From: Armadillidium nasatum | Taxonomy: Eukaryota; Arthropoda; Malacostraca; Isopoda; Armadillidiidae | Direction: 5' to 3' | DNA length: 35,000 nucleotides | Assembly: GCA_009176605.1 (NCBI GenBank) | Contig: SEYY01021793.1 | Coordinates: forward strand, 155,001-190,000 | Part shown: in pieces, positions 1 through 19,171 of the stretch | How the letters are laid out: the number at the start of each line of letters is the position of its first letter | Position numbering within the stretch: position 1 is the stretch's first letter | Notes under the pieces: model-generated | What the model was told of the DNA's origin: nothing | The model's database searches: none | The model's input: only the letters and a program-made list of their open reading frames with translations | Program-made: the position numbers and the translations under genes

Positions 1-364
1 ATTACAATAATAATAAATTGTAAAAAAAACATTATTGGAGGATCACATTTATTGTTTTGATTTTATTAGCTTCCACAATGTCTATTTTTGTCTTAAAATT
101 TAATGGCTTATTTTATGTAAAAAAAAAAAAAATTTTACAAGAAATGTATGAATAAATATTTTACATCTTAATAATCTACTGAATGATGATATTTCATAGA
201 TGATGTTCTCCCCAGTTTTAAACTAATGGGTTGAGAATATTTGATATTTTTAATTTGATATTCTTCCTTATTCTTAAAGTTTGAGTCTGATAAATTTGTC
301 TACTCGACTGTTTTGGTACGAAGGATAAAAATATTTTAAATATTGGATTTTCATATTATTTCAG

Positions 365-459
365 CCACACTAAATAAATTTGTTAGAAATTTTGGGGTTG
401 ATGTAGATTCTAAAGAAAACCATCCTGTTTTAGGAAATGTCCAAAAGTTGATATATCAG
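365..459 (+). CDS. NSMCE3: NSMCE3 exon a (partial gene)
   Basis: Acceptor AG at 363-364 after a T-rich run, donor GT at 460. The exon enters with two bases of a split codon and then encodes 31 residues, including NHPVLGNVQKLIY, the MAGE segment just before the conserved (V/A)RQxYLE helix. Confidence 0.88.
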
Positions 460-3400
460 GTTTGTCACTCAAACATTTCTCTTTATATTGGGTGTGAAAG
501 TATTTTTTAATTTTTTAATGAAATATGTTTGTTTTCAGTCTTTTAAGATTTTCATCTTGCTATTCATAGTTATATAAAATTTAGTTACATTTTTATTGTA
601 CATGTGAAGGTATTATACTTATATTGTGATACTAATAGGCATGACTTAGGGAAAAAAATTTTTTTTTTAATCACCTAATTGTATTCCTATACTTTCTCAA
701 TTTCTGTATAGATTATGGCTCGTCAGGGATACTTGGAAGTTATACATAATAAAGATTGCGATGTACCCTATAAAGAAATTAAATGGGGTGGTCGAGCCAA
801 ATTGGAACTTAATAAAAAAGAAATTATTCAATTTGTTTGTAAAGTAAGTATGATGTTTATTGGAAGTTACTTTTCATAATTGAATATATATTTTATTTAA
901 CTTATCATAGTTAAATACTTAATCTACATCTTGATGGATATTCACCTATTATTTCTATGACACTATTGACTTTCCCTTTTCTTAATTTATTTTACCTACT
1001 TATTCCTCTAATGGTGGTCGGTTGAATATTCCATTGTCAAAGGTAAAATTAATAACCTGTGATTCATTTCAGGTTTTCCCTTTAATGACTTAACATTCAT
1101 GATTCATGTACTAGCTTTAGATACTAGATGTATAATCTAGCTTCGCATCTTCATAACTGCATTATCTATTGTCATTAAACTAAAAAGAATACAACCATCT
1201 AATTCATTATGATGGTTAGTGATGACTCTAACTTTTGTAACTACCTCCAAACTTGTGACTGTAAGATCCACTGATGCCTATGTTTCCAGTTGTAGGATTA
1301 AGTAACGAGGTGTATATCTTGTAGATTGTTTTGGCCATAAGATAAATGGCTTCAAAATAGAAGAAAAGTACAATCATTGGGATGAGAGAGGAGGGCAGTT
1401 TTGCATAATATTAACATATACTTTTGGAAACGTTCACAAATGGATACATAATAAAATTGGTGAATCTAGGTGCTATCAAGGAATGATAACACAAACCTTG
1501 AAGATAAAGCTACAAACGACTGTAGTGTTAATGATATAAACATTGGTAATTGCTTACAATTAGTGATCTTTTTCACTTTGTTCAAACTAAGGTAAATATA
1601 AAAGAAGATGCTGTTTTCATTTTATCTACTTCAGTTATTTATAAAATATAAGATAAATAATTTATTCACCAAGAAACGCCAGGATAAAGATAGAATAAGT
1701 TCTACTTAATTAATATATGTGAAATTTGAAATGTAAAAGAAATAAAGGAAATGCAAAGAATGATGAAGGATAAAAAAAAAATATGGGTAGAGAAGTATGA
1801 GGTAAGTCACGGAACAATAGTATTACCTTAACGCATTGGTCAGAACTATTTTGTGTTACTAGAAACTAAAGACAATTCTATTTCTGTTATTGTTAATATC
1901 TTTGGTGAAATTACTGTCATTCCATTCCTTTTGATATTCTTCAGCACATTGATAGGGATAATGTTTGCAGCAGAGATAAAAGCTCGCGATTGTGGCATAA
2001 CAGTAGAGTAATTGAATTTACAAGTTCGATCCCTCATGCTGATCCTAGATAGGAACTACCTATTAAGTTCCCCTCCTCGAGTACAGCAATTTAAAAAAAA
2101 ATAAAAAATTTGTAATGACATTCCTACCCACCTACAGGGAAAGAATTTAACTCTTAGAAGTGTCTACATTTTACAGGTTTCCTTCCCGTGTTGAAACCTC
2201 ATTCGCCTAATACAAGGTTACTTTTGACCTTTAGTACGGCATTCCTACATGCAAAAATTAAAATGGGTTTTTATGGTATTATACGGTTCATACTTAAATG
2301 TTTGTATGTTACCTATTTTCTTTCCTCCAGTGAATTTCTCGCTGAATATTATCCTAAATTTCTTCAGGAAATATAACTTAGCAACTGAAGTTGTGTTGTA
2401 GCCACTTGGGTACTGAGTATCTCACTTCACTCAACCTTGGTCCTTGAGAATTTTTACAAATCAGTTTCTCACATTCCTACACCACTGCATAATCATATGC
2501 ATGTGGTAATAGCTTGCATTCATTTTTCTCTTAATACGTTATATTCGTCTATCTCTATCTTGCCCCAGCTACAATTTCTCCAGAGAGTACCTTATCATAA
2601 TGTTTCTACGATTTCCGTCTCCTGTGCTTGTCATGGAAAGCATCAACTTTCCATATCCACTATTAGGTTACTTTGTTTTGTTGTTTAATGCAGATTGACT
2701 CGTTAATTTATTAAGAATATTCTCTTTGGGTTGCCTCAACACAGGACTCTCCACATATGAGCGATTCGATTGTCGTTTCGATTTGTAGATATTTCCAAGA
2801 TACTTTTCTCTTTTTTTTTTTGTGAAGGCCAGGTCCGCTATTCTCTGTGAAAACGACCACTGCCCAATCATTTTTGCGTCCATGTGTCCCAGTCCTTAAC
2901 AAGAGCCGTACTCCAGGTGACATTTCAGTTTAAGGGAAAGTGATGTTATGATAGATTGTAATCAGAATTGGGGGGATTTGGACGCACTGAACACTTCTAA
3001 TTTTCTTATACGTACCAAAGTGATTTTTTATGTTAATTTGTTTTACGAATTCGATAGTTTAGATAAGTCGAACTAATCTTTTAGTTTTACTTTGGTAACC
3101 AATTTGTTTTGATCCTACTATTTACTTCCTGATTATAAGAGGATTACTTTTTGTAATCGTTTGTTACAATTGTAGTTTTCATTATTGAGTTTTACCGTGC
3201 ATATTTATTATGATTTTTAATCTTTTGTTGGCTTAGAAGATTTATCTAAAGCTATATTCGCATAGGGGACCAGGAAGTGGTGGTTCCATAAACAAAAATT
3301 TCTTTTTTTGCCTTACAGGGTATCTTTATTCTTGAAGAAAAATGTCTTCAAACTCTGATTATAAAAACGATGAAGTTAACACTCTTATTTATGTTTAAAT

Positions 3401-4204
3401 AAAAGATGTCTGTAAATTAAAAGTTCTTTACTAAATCAGGCTTACACTGACCTACCTAAACATTATTAGGTAGTATAGAAGTGTTTTTCTTTTGAATTCT
3501 TATTACTGGACTAGTAACCATTTTTTTTCTTTTACTCCAAAAGGAATAAATAATCCGGTATACAGAACTCTACAATTACTAAAAAAAAATTTTTAAAAAA
3601 TTACTATTAAATGAAATACTTTTAAATCCTCGTGATTTTTCAGAAGTTTGTTTATAAATTATTATTCACTCTTCCCTAGCGATTGTGTATTTAAAATATC
3701 CGATTTCTATTTTCATTAGTTATAAATCTTTTTAGAATAATTTAAGAAATATTAATTTTATATTTATTTACTTAAATATTCCATCCCAACATTATCGTAA
3801 CACACTTTTATCGGATCAATTTTATCTTAATGGAGGGAAAACATTCTAATTATATAAATTTTTACCTCAGGGTATTTATTTACCTGTCCTTAATTCATTC
3901 CAATCATTTTAGTTTTATCTTTCTCTTCCGAACTGGCCGCTCCCAATTTTCAGTTTTGAAATTTCTTAAAAGTTAAATTGACATTTCTTTTAAGAGTTTA
4001 AAAATCACTATTTGTGAAAATTTAGATCTAATTATTTTGTTTGAAGTTATCTTTCTTAATTCATCAATAAAGTAGTGTAACCATGTTAGTCAATATTTTG
4101 TATATTTTTAGATATATGGAGAACACATTAAACCTGAAATGTGGATTGAACAGTGGAAGGATGCACAATCAGATGATGCCGAATCTGCTGCTGCATCAAA
4201 CTAA
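365..4204 (+). CDS. NSMCE3: NSMCE3 (Nse3/MAGE) C-terminal part, SMC5/6 complex subunit; 5' end off window
   Basis: Three spliced exons (365-459, 712-843, 4112-4204) give about 105 residues and a stop. They read as the second winged-helix half of a MAGE homology domain: an N-terminal helix ending in FVRNFGV, then HPVLGNVQKLI, RQGYLEV, the family signature WGGRA (WGPRA in most members), KKEIIQFVCKIYG, and a short acidic/alanine tail ending SAAASN. The pattern GNVxKLI...RQxYLE...WGxRA...FVxK matches Nse3/NSMCE3, the single MAGE protein of invertebrates. By family knowledge it binds the RING protein Nse1 and the kleisin Nse4 in the SMC5/6 DNA-repair complex in the nucleus. Splice sites are canonical GT-AG; introns have phase 1, 0 and 0. 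The first winged helix and start codon must lie upstream of position 1, because no plausible exon is seen in 1-364. Intron 844-4111 is 3.3 kb. Assignment to the MAGE family is secure; NSMCE3 orthology is inferred. Confidence 0.9.
712..843 (+). CDS. NSMCE3: NSMCE3 exon b
   Basis: Acceptor AG at 710-711, donor GTAAGT at 844. Exactly 44 codons in phase 0, carrying RQGYLEV, the WGGRA signature and KKEIIQFVCK. The second G of WGGRA replaces the usual proline. Confidence 0.9.
844..4111 (+). other. 3.3-kb intron of NSMCE3
   Basis: AT-rich with scattered short frames (for example 1846-2037, 2188-2376, 2437-2688 and 2668-2923) that have no recognisable domain. A degenerate tRNA-derived SINE head lies at 1985-2062. 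The 2.1-2.95 kb part is somewhat less AT-rich and may be an old transposon, but I recognise no motif. Otherwise nothing is seen. Confidence 0.6.
1985..2062 (+). repeat. degenerate tRNA-derived SINE head (family 1)
   Basis: GTGGCATAACAGTAGAGT resembles a Pol III A box, and AAGTTCGATCCC a B box. These are followed by GATCCTAGATAGGAACTACC, which aligns with the copies on the minus strand at 6005-6079 and 24847-24940. Diverged and interrupted; not a functional tRNA gene. Confidence 0.5.
4112..4204 (+). CDS. NSMCE3: NSMCE3 terminal exon
   Basis: Acceptor AG at 4110-4111. Encodes IYGEHIKPEMWIEQWKDA followed by a short acidic tail and TAA at 4202-4204. It closes the last MAGE helix as in other Nse3 proteins. 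An AATAAA lies about 300 nt downstream. Confidence 0.88.
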   Translation: MYGEHIKPEMWIEQWKDAQSDDAESAAASN

Positions 4205-4505
4205 TGAAAACTGAAGTTCATATTTTGTTAGTCATATATAAGAAATCCTTTTATTTTATTACTTTTAAAAAAATTTGTTTTGAAATTATTTAATTTTCCT
4301 ATGCTTTATTTTATGTTAGTGTTGCCACAGCATAAATTATAATTATCAATTATAGTTTTTTTGTATTTAAAATATTTAGTTTCAATAACTGTAGCATAAA
4401 TTAACTGCAATTTCTTAGCATTTACAACGAACCATGGTTAAAACTAGTATGATAGTAATTAGTAACTACTGGAAAAAGTTTATTAAATTTTTTTTACCTA
4501 TTACA

Positions 4506-4511
4506 AATAAA
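4506..4511 (+). terminator. candidate poly(A) signal of NSMCE3
   Basis: AATAAA about 300 nt after the NSMCE3 stop, inside AT-rich sequence. The hexamer occurs easily by chance here, so its use is inferred only from position. Confidence 0.35.
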
Positions 4512-4639
4512 CTTAAAAGAATAGTCCTTTCAACAAAATGTTCGTACCATTTTAAAATCTAATATTCGAACCAATATTTTAAAGTCTAAATATAAATTTT
4601 TTGGCTTAAAATCATAAGTTCATATTACAATGTTTTTTT

Positions 4640-4645
4640 TTTATT
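4640..4645 (-). terminator. candidate poly(A) signal of BIR gene
   Basis: AATAAA on the minus strand about 200 nt after the stop. An alternative lies nearer, at 4713-4718. Chosen by position only. Confidence 0.3.
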
Positions 4646-4842
4646 GAAAGAGATTTTTACCCATTTGTTCACAAATGATTTTTGGTCTACCTGTTTTTTT
4701 AGCTATTAAGTTTTTATTTTTTCACTTCTAATTTTCATTTTTGTTATAGCTTATAGTCTTCGCTATACTTCTCAGGTATCATGTATTTCCAGTTATCATT
4801 TAAACTCAGTCCATAGAACTGGTCATAATTAATATTTAAATA

Positions 4843-5633
4843 TTAGTCCTTCCCATCCAGATTTAAAAGGTCATTACAATCACCAAAATCATTGATATTA
4901 CTTTGAGCATCTAAATTTAGGCAAAATGACTCTAAACCTAAATCTAATCCTAGATTTCCTGTTGGTATATATGGAAGAGTGGCATTTACCGCCGAATCGA
5001 AATACGTTGGCTCTAGATCAACACAACTCTCATTGCAAGCCACGGTTGAACTTGCTGTATAGTCATGTTCCTTAGGTTGATCTATGATAACTATTTCAAA
5101 GGTCTGTGACTTCGATACTACAATTTTGGCATCATTCACACCTGCTGAGGCATTCGTGTTTGATATAAATTCCTGACAAACAAGATCTACATCAGATGTT
5201 TCATTACCTGAAGTGTGATTTCTAGAAGAGGTCAACCCCTGGCATGCAGAATCTTCATTATTTTCTGTGTTAATTATTTTGGTACATTTCTTACTCATAA
5301 ATTTACTATAGTTTCCATCAAAACTATCCTTAAATATGCTAGAGTCATTATTGGTTTTCACTGAATTTTTGCAATTTGTTTGAAGTCCTTCGATTTAAGT
5401 TCTGAGGCGTAAATAAGACGCTCACTCATGTCCTCTGCAAAGCTTACAAATGTAGCTCTCTGATTTCCAAATTTCATTTCTTTCCTGAAGTCTGCGTCAT
5501 ACTGATCCTTATTCATTGTCATGAATGATATGACCTGTCCAACAGTTATTGGCATCACACCATATTTTGTCAAGAATGAAGAGAGGGTTTCCTTAATTTT
5601 CACATCCGAATATTGCAGTAGTTCTGTCATAAA
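4843..5633 (-). CDS. BIR gene terminal exon (UBA-like region and acidic tail)
   Basis: Acceptor CAG just before 5633. The first frame encodes FMTELLQYSDVKIKETLSSF and continues to KQIAKIQ-stop at 5358. An overlapping frame from 5361 to 4843 carries the rest (KTNNDSSIFKDSFDGNYSKF to NLDGKD-stop). A one-base gain near 5360 would fuse them. The tail contains no recognised domain. Confidence 0.6.
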
Positions 5634-5734
5634 CTGGAAAGGTTATATTTTTAAGCAAAAAAAAAAAATAAAATAAAAAATAAAAAAAAAATACATTATA
5701 TGTTAATATTCAAATAAAAAAAAATTAGAATTAC

Positions 5735-5938
5735 TTTTCCAATGGGATGCTTTAAGAGAAGGTCTTTCTCATAGTCAGTAAGGGCTCTAAAAGTTATTTT
5801 CTGAAGGTGCTTCGTCCTTTAATGTGATGAAAGGGCAGGTACTGTAATGAGTTTCGTGTTTTTTCTTCGGATCATCATCGTATGACCAATTATAAAGTCC
5901 TCCTCCACATATATAGCATACTACAAAATCTGACAGAC
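5735..5938 (-). CDS. BIR gene exon 3 (second half of BIR2)
   Basis: Acceptor AG at 5940-5939, donor GTAATT at 5734. Read from GT-CTG it gives LSDFVVCYICGGGLYNW, DDDPKKKH and HYSTCPFI. It then hits a stop after SENNF, caused by TTTT. With three T the frame runs on as ALTDYEKDLLLKHPIGK into exon 4. Confidence 0.75.
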
Positions 5939-6004
5939 CTTAAAAAATTTTTTTTTTAAAGAAAAAAAAAAAAAAAAATCTCTGCATTTCCCTATTCATT
6001 TCTA

Positions 6005-6195
<191 letters not shown>

Positions 6196-6330
6196 CGATA
6201 ATTGATGCAAGAACAAGGCGAAGCTAAAAAAGGCAAAGAGAAAGTTAAATTTATCGACGCGATCACGAATTTCACAGGAAGCATCACGAGCTCTCACTGC
6301 GTGTGGACGTGTTTCACTCACTCTGAACTC

Positions 6331-6390
6331 GAGATGGCCTGAAGGGCAGTATTTTGTCTGCCTGGAAGGACGGCATATGCCCTCGTAGGA
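6331..6390 (-). repeat. dispersed repeat copy (shared with 28.6 kb)
   Basis: About 55 bp identical, in reverse complement, to 28598-28651 (core GGCCTGAAGGGCAGTATTTT on the plus strand here). Family unknown. Confidence 0.7.
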
Positions 6391-6940
6391 GAGGTTAGCT
6401 CAAAAATAAATAAACTAATTTCACAATAGCACCGTAACAGCATTTAGAGAGGGCTGTTCATACATATAAAAATGGTTGATTTTGTAGATTTAAAACATTT
6501 AGCTGCCAAATTTGGACTAGTTTTATTCGTAGATACCAAATAAATGGGAAAGTGCCTAAAAACTATTAATTGAAGTGCAACGGCAAGCACTAAATAAAAA
6601 ATAGATTGGTTTCTTGAAAGAAGTGATTTACTGTCTCGTGTGTGGATGATACTCTTACAATAAAATTTTTGGCAGCAGTAAGTAATTATACAGCTTATAA
6701 CGAGATTACGTTTACCAATTTCGAACCTGTGTAACCTATGAATGAATGTTTTAACCGTAACCTTTCAGTTTTTAAAGAATTATTTTTCTTACTACATTTC
6801 CAATTTTATTTAAGGAGAATTTTCACAGCCTTTAAAATTTAACGTCTATATTAAGTAGAGTTCTCTAGTGAGTTCAGTTTTTGTATAATAAATATTATAT
6901 ACTAATTAAACTTTAAAAATCATAACTATAACTACTTCAC

Positions 6941-7058
6941 CTGTATAGATAAATCCAGCCTTCAATTAAGCTTTCTGGAAAGAAATCCAAAGGCCAGTTT
7001 TTAAAAGTTTCTTGACGTTTGTACGGATATGCGAAGTTCTGTTCACTTTCACCATAGC
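6941..7058 (-). CDS. BIR gene exon 2 (first half of BIR2)
   Basis: Acceptor AG at 7060-7059; phase agrees with exon 1 (split glycine codon). Encodes YGESEQNFAYPYKRQETF, then KNWP and EGWIY. The donor is GTGAAG. The last bases ATTTAT-CTAT-ACAG are four too long: removing one CTAT gives the BIR consensus GWIYTG continuing into exon 3. Confidence 0.75.
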
Positions 7059-7119
7059 CTTAAACAAAAAGTAAAGTTAATATTTTTTATACTTTTTTAT
7101 ATTCTCAACAGATGCTTAC

Positions 7120-7480
7120 CTGGTTTATATCCCATGCAAATATGCTTATTTTCTTTCCTTTCTTTCAGGTAATTTTCTAGAAATTTATATGCCTCAGCCT
7201 CGTCCACATTATCTGTGAAAAGTGGAACATTTCCCGAAGGGTGAGAACAAAAAAATGTACAATGAATATAGTGAGATTCTTTTAATGATTCTTTCATACT
7301 GGGGTTCTTCAATTCAAGAGTTCTGAAACTCCCACAAAAAACACATTGCAATTTAATTTTTCCTTTTGATCTGCATTCCACCCATCCTTCTTGGGAAGCT
7401 TCTTCTTTGGTCAAGTATTTACTTTTCCAATTGGTATAAGTTGTCAACCTTACACTTTCATACATAGTTTCATAATACAT
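7120..7480 (-). CDS. BIR gene exon 1 (divergent BIR1)
   Basis: 120 codons plus one base, from ATG at 7480 to donor GTAAGC (GT at 7119-7118). Contains the BIR core NW...LTKEEASQEGW...LQCVFCG, but the histidine/cysteine spacing after CVFC is about x20-H, not x16-H. The zinc site is therefore altered or replaced by the nearby HYIHCTFFC. Confidence 0.75.
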
Positions 7481-8054
7481 TGTAGAAAGTTTTCAATTCC
7501 ATATCCTGTTGGAAATTTTACTAATTAACTCGTTAGTAGAATAAAGTTTTATATTAATGACTGCTCAATGCTCAGCTTTTTAATTAAAAATAGCTACAGG
7601 TTTCAAAATTGTATGACAAAGTAACATTTTTACTATCAAAGTTACATTTCGGAATTATTGATAATACTCGACTACTTCTTTGGGAAAGCATGTAAGATCG
7701 AATTTCATTACTAAAGTTATGAACCACACATTATTGAAAATTAGGGGTATAATCTTGTCTAGGAACTAAAAATTTTGTACATATTAGCAATCATTAAGTT
7801 TTCGTTAATATATAATCAAATGAAGACTGACAACTCTCTAGGTTATAAAGAGGATACAGTACAAAAATACTTACTCGATCGTATCTTTAGACAATCCCAG
7901 TGGAACAATTTTGAGAAACTTCAGAAAAATTAAATCTTTATTCAATAATTACACAAATACCTGAAAATTATTACTAAAATTACTAATTTAACTTTTTTTT
8001 TTTTTTTTTTTAGATGATATGACAGTTTGATTATATCAGTTGGTTGAATACAGT

Positions 8055-8397
<343 letters not shown>

Positions 8398-11000
8398 AAT
8401 ATCATGAGGTGCAAGAAGAGGAAAAAAGAGTGTATATCCAAGGTTAGTTTCTGCAAACGTGTCTTGAATCATTTCTTGGATTCACAGTATTAATTTTTCA
8501 AAATTTTGTCAAGTTTCATAAATTTCATAACATTTTTAATGTAGACCACCACTAATCATATGGTTAAGTATTTTGTGATGTCTGATGAAAAACCATGTAA
8601 AGGGGAAGTTGCTAGAATGAATACGTGGTCATCCAATGTTTCATTTCTATTGTTGTAAAGGAATATCAAAAGGTCATGCATTAAAAAACCCTTTCATGCT
8701 TTATTAATTTAAACGAGCTTCTTGGTAAAAAGTTTACAAAAATCAATTACAAAATATGCTCCTTTATAGGGTTGCAGCCTCTACTTTAAGGATTTGCAAA
8801 GATTTTTCCTGAATGAATATTCCTATTATTGTTTGAAAATATTTAATTCTTTTGAATGATTACTTGTTTGTGAAGCGTGCATACATGCTAAAACATCTAT
8901 ACAATTCTTTTTGGTTTTTGAAACACCTTGGTGTCAGGATACTCTGTCTTAGAAAGCGTGCAATGTTTCAATTTTATTTTGGCTAGTAGTAATAATTTAA
9001 GGGTTTAAGAGTAAGCGGATTAAGGTCTACTTCACAGTTTTTATAGAACTAAAGTATACTTTGCAGTTCTTGGAACATTTTTTCAATTCTATCCTTAGTA
9101 ATATCTTTGTAACATGCATAGCTTCCTCTTGATGAATCGAGTCAATGCGAGTGAGTACATATGTGTATTTCGTCCAATATTGATATTTCTCTAGATCAAC
9201 TTTTGGTTTCAGTGGTAGCATTCATAATAGAAAATAACCTTCAGTCCATATTTAGTTAGAGCGTTATATTAATTTACTGGTGTCAAAGTTAAAGTGGAAT
9301 TTGAGAACGGTGACTAATTTAATTTTAACTACATCAGTAAATCCATATCAGTGAGCATTTCTGAAGATTTTTAAAAATTTTGAGTTATCAAGGCTAGTAC
9401 TTTTAAAGGGTTGCCGAGTCTGTCAGGAAACTTGTACAGTGAATATATCGAACATGTTAATATTGGGAACAAATATTTTGCTAGGAGTATGGGAAAAATC
9501 AATATGGATGCGATATTCAAGTTACGACCCAGAATCGAAGGCCCTTTTCTGGCAGAGGTTCAGGGTTAGTAAAAAGTCGATTACGGGAATAATTATCCAA
9601 ATATTTAATGAAATCATTGATTACTTGATTTATAAATATAACGTTTCAAAAATTCACACAGATTTTCTCAATAGGTTTCACAGGTATTTACGTATTTAAC
9701 GAGGCCAAATCCAGGAACAGCTACTCTCTCTAGCTGTAGTATACCTTACAGTTTCCTATAGTGATCAATGATTGATACCATCAATATTGCTATTATTTTT
9801 CTTCAGGCTCGTTTCTTACCATAAATTCAGATCATGGTGACCAATACTGTAGAGTCTTTTATGCACAGGATTGACTCATAGACAAATGTCTTGTGAGAGA
9901 AAGTAAATAAATTATGCTAGATGAGTGAACATTTTCTTGTATAAGAATTAGTGATGAGGCGATTAAGAATTTTTGGACGATGACGATAAAACTGAAAAAG
10001 TATATTTTATAAAACTTCCATTATTTTGATAAATTTAACAATTTAATAAGGAAGAATTAAACCGTCTGTTCTTTTTCCAAATGTGTAAATACATGTAATT
10101 TTAATATATAGTATAATATAGAATGTCAAGCTCTCTCTCTCTCTTGGCCCTAGATATGTGCTTATCAAAGTACTGATCATAAGTTAATCAAATTTACTAC
10201 GAACAACCTAGGTGTGAGAGAATCTAGGTAGAATCATGAAAGATCTCATCCCTTGCCACACGTCCACCATCAGCATTTACGAAATTGAGCCCTCCTTTGA
10301 AGATAGGGTCATTTCCAAGCGACTTCTGTGGAAACCTTCTGTAACATTAAAAAGTGTGTGCAGGAATGACTTCATGCTAATAACGAACACTACAAACACT
10401 TGTTGGGATATTAGCACTATTTTCACACTACCAAGGTTTTATCGTGGCAAATTTTGACTTACGACTAGTACTTTGATATCTATAAACGATTATCTGAGGC
10501 CGAGAGCAAGTGGGCCCACCTTGTAGTATCTTCAGAACATCGATTTTAAAAATTTTCATATGTGAAAACAAGGACAGACATGCAAAATTTTTGTACTTTA
10601 AATTTAGAGCTTTTAAATTATGATGCAGAAACAAATTTTTCTCAAATTTCTGGGATAATCTGACTTCGTCTTGGAGAGTATATTTTGCCTCTACCAATAA
10701 ACAGCCTTTCACTCTCAATAAAAGAGGGTGGAGCAGAGATATAAGCTAATATATGTAAATTAATAGGTAAAATACACGGCATAAGACTGACGATGACGAT
10801 TAATCATCATATCACTAATAAGAGTCGTTTACTTGTTAAAGAAATATTAAGGGAAGGATCAAAAAATTCTTATTCAATTGGTGGGTATTTTTCAAATGTT
10901 AATCTATAATTGGAATATCGAAATATAATGCAAAAAACAAAACGGAATATAATAAATGAAAAGATTTTTTTTATTTCTAAAATAAAAATATGTAAAAAAA

Positions 11001-11006
11001 TTTATT
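11001..11006 (-). terminator. candidate poly(A) signal of NUP37
   Basis: AATAAA on the minus strand 20 nt after the stop, with a second at 10970-10975. Position-based call. Confidence 0.4.
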
Positions 11007-11026
11007 TTAAACATTTAAAAAATTAA

Positions 11027-17625
<6,599 letters not shown>

Positions 17626-19078
17626 TATTTTCTTCCGTATGTGCCTTTCAAATGACTAAACAAAAATTTTCAGAGTAATTTGTTAAAAAAATTAACAAAT
17701 GGAAAATGGACAAGTCATTCACAATTTACATCCATTTATTAGCCAATGTAACTGAACAGTTGCAACTCTTTTTAACTTATCTTTAAAAAATTTATAATAT
17801 TTTCTTTTTATCTGAAAGAAATTATTAAAAGGTATTGAAGACATTATGAAAATTTAGCCACAACAGTACAAAATTAAAATATTTAATAAAATTTACATAA
17901 AACTAATTTATCATCAATGTGGGAAAATTTAAGTCAATTTTAGAAAGTATTATCACAAGTGTGTTAAGCTGTGGGCCATAAAGGCTAAAAGTAGATAATC
18001 TGGTTTGTAGAACAGAATGGTTAATTTTTATGAATGCTTTACCTTATATATGATATTAATTTATAGTAACTTTCTTTCAACCTTTTAGGAAGAGTTAAAT
18101 CAATATATGGATAAGATAAAGGTATATAGCATGATTATTTTTTAAAAGACCATGTAGTTTTGATATGTTTGAGAATTCTTTGGGAAATTGGTGACTTGGT
18201 TTTTCTATATTAGCTTAGTTGATATATGTTTATAACTGAGCTTAATAATTGCAAGTTGCACATGCAATTATGGAGCTTGGTTAATTATTTGCAAGATGAA
18301 AATTTAAGTCCAAGATGTGTCATTCAAAGCCAATAGGCCCTTGTAACTAGTTACTGTCCATATTTTCTTATGCTCATTTAAAAGATATTCAGATTAAAAG
18401 AGAAATAAACTTAGAAACCAATAAGGAAAGTAGAGATTATACCCAAGCAGATAAGAAGTTTAAAGATATAAGTTGAAGAACTAATAAGAACCATGTGATA
18501 AGGAAATGAAGAAATATTTCAGCTTTTACAAATTTAATAATTTAAAAACTAGTTTAATTATGATTAAAGAAGTTAACCCATTAAAGATTTTCTTCAATAC
18601 TCACAGATGAGGCTCAAGAGATAAATCATAGTTAGGAATTTTACAGTTCAAACATGTTTTAGATAGCTTTGTATCCTTTGAAATTAAAATTAAGGTTGAA
18701 GAATTACTGAGTAGGCCTATAAATGATCATTTTGACTGGAATAATCTATAGGTATCAGTGTCATAAACCATATATAGAGCTGTAAGTGAAAGTATTGAAT
18801 AAGCTTTATAATAAATATTTTCAGATCTCTTACAATATACTCATGGATATATAAAAAATATATAACTGAAATAGTATCAAAATTTCACCAGCATATCAGA
18901 AAAATTCTGAAGGAAGGCTTATGCAATCTCTATAACTATTATATATGCTATATAGTGTTGAAGTGTTATTTTTTATATAAATATGAAAATAAAAACTTAA
19001 GACTCCAAAATTATTTTAATTTTTTTTTGGTAGTTTTATAATTTATAATGAGTTATTTTACATCTACTATAAAATATA

Positions 19079-19079
<1 letters not shown>
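17626..19079. other. intergenic, no gene seen
   Basis: 1.45 kb of AT-rich sequence upstream of NUP37 exon 1. No exon, repeat family or promoter motif can be supported, though a 5' non-coding or N-terminal NUP37 exon could be hidden here. Confidence 0.5.

Positions 19080-19167
<88 letters not shown>
19080..19167. repeat. (TA)n microsatellite
   Basis: About 88 bp of TA immediately left of the MITE; it provides the TA target of that element. Confidence 0.95.

Positions 19168-19171
<4 letters not shown>

Larger units (their letters stand above)
4205..4842. other. tail-to-tail intergenic region
   Basis: 638 bp between the NSMCE3 stop and the stop of the BIR gene on the other strand. It holds 3' UTR-like AT-rich sequence with candidate poly(A) hexamers for both strands and no gene. 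Confidence 0.6.

Noticed and set aside
2437-2923. Overlapping ORFs on both strands inside the NSMCE3 intron
   Set aside because: Less AT-rich and possibly transposon-derived, but no transposase, RT or zinc-finger motif could be matched on either strand.
7097-7480. C3HC/NIPA-type zinc finger instead of BIR for exon 1
   Set aside because: The CxxC and GW context would allow it, but the next exons encode an unmistakable canonical BIR, so a BIR tandem is the simpler reading.
9439-9699. 86-codon ORF starting MNISNMLILG
   Set aside because: No domain, splice sites or homologue recognised; in long AT-rich DNA a frame of this size is not exceptional.
10236-10457. 73-codon ORF
   Set aside because: No recognisable features and an overlapping opposite-strand frame; likely chance or old transposon.
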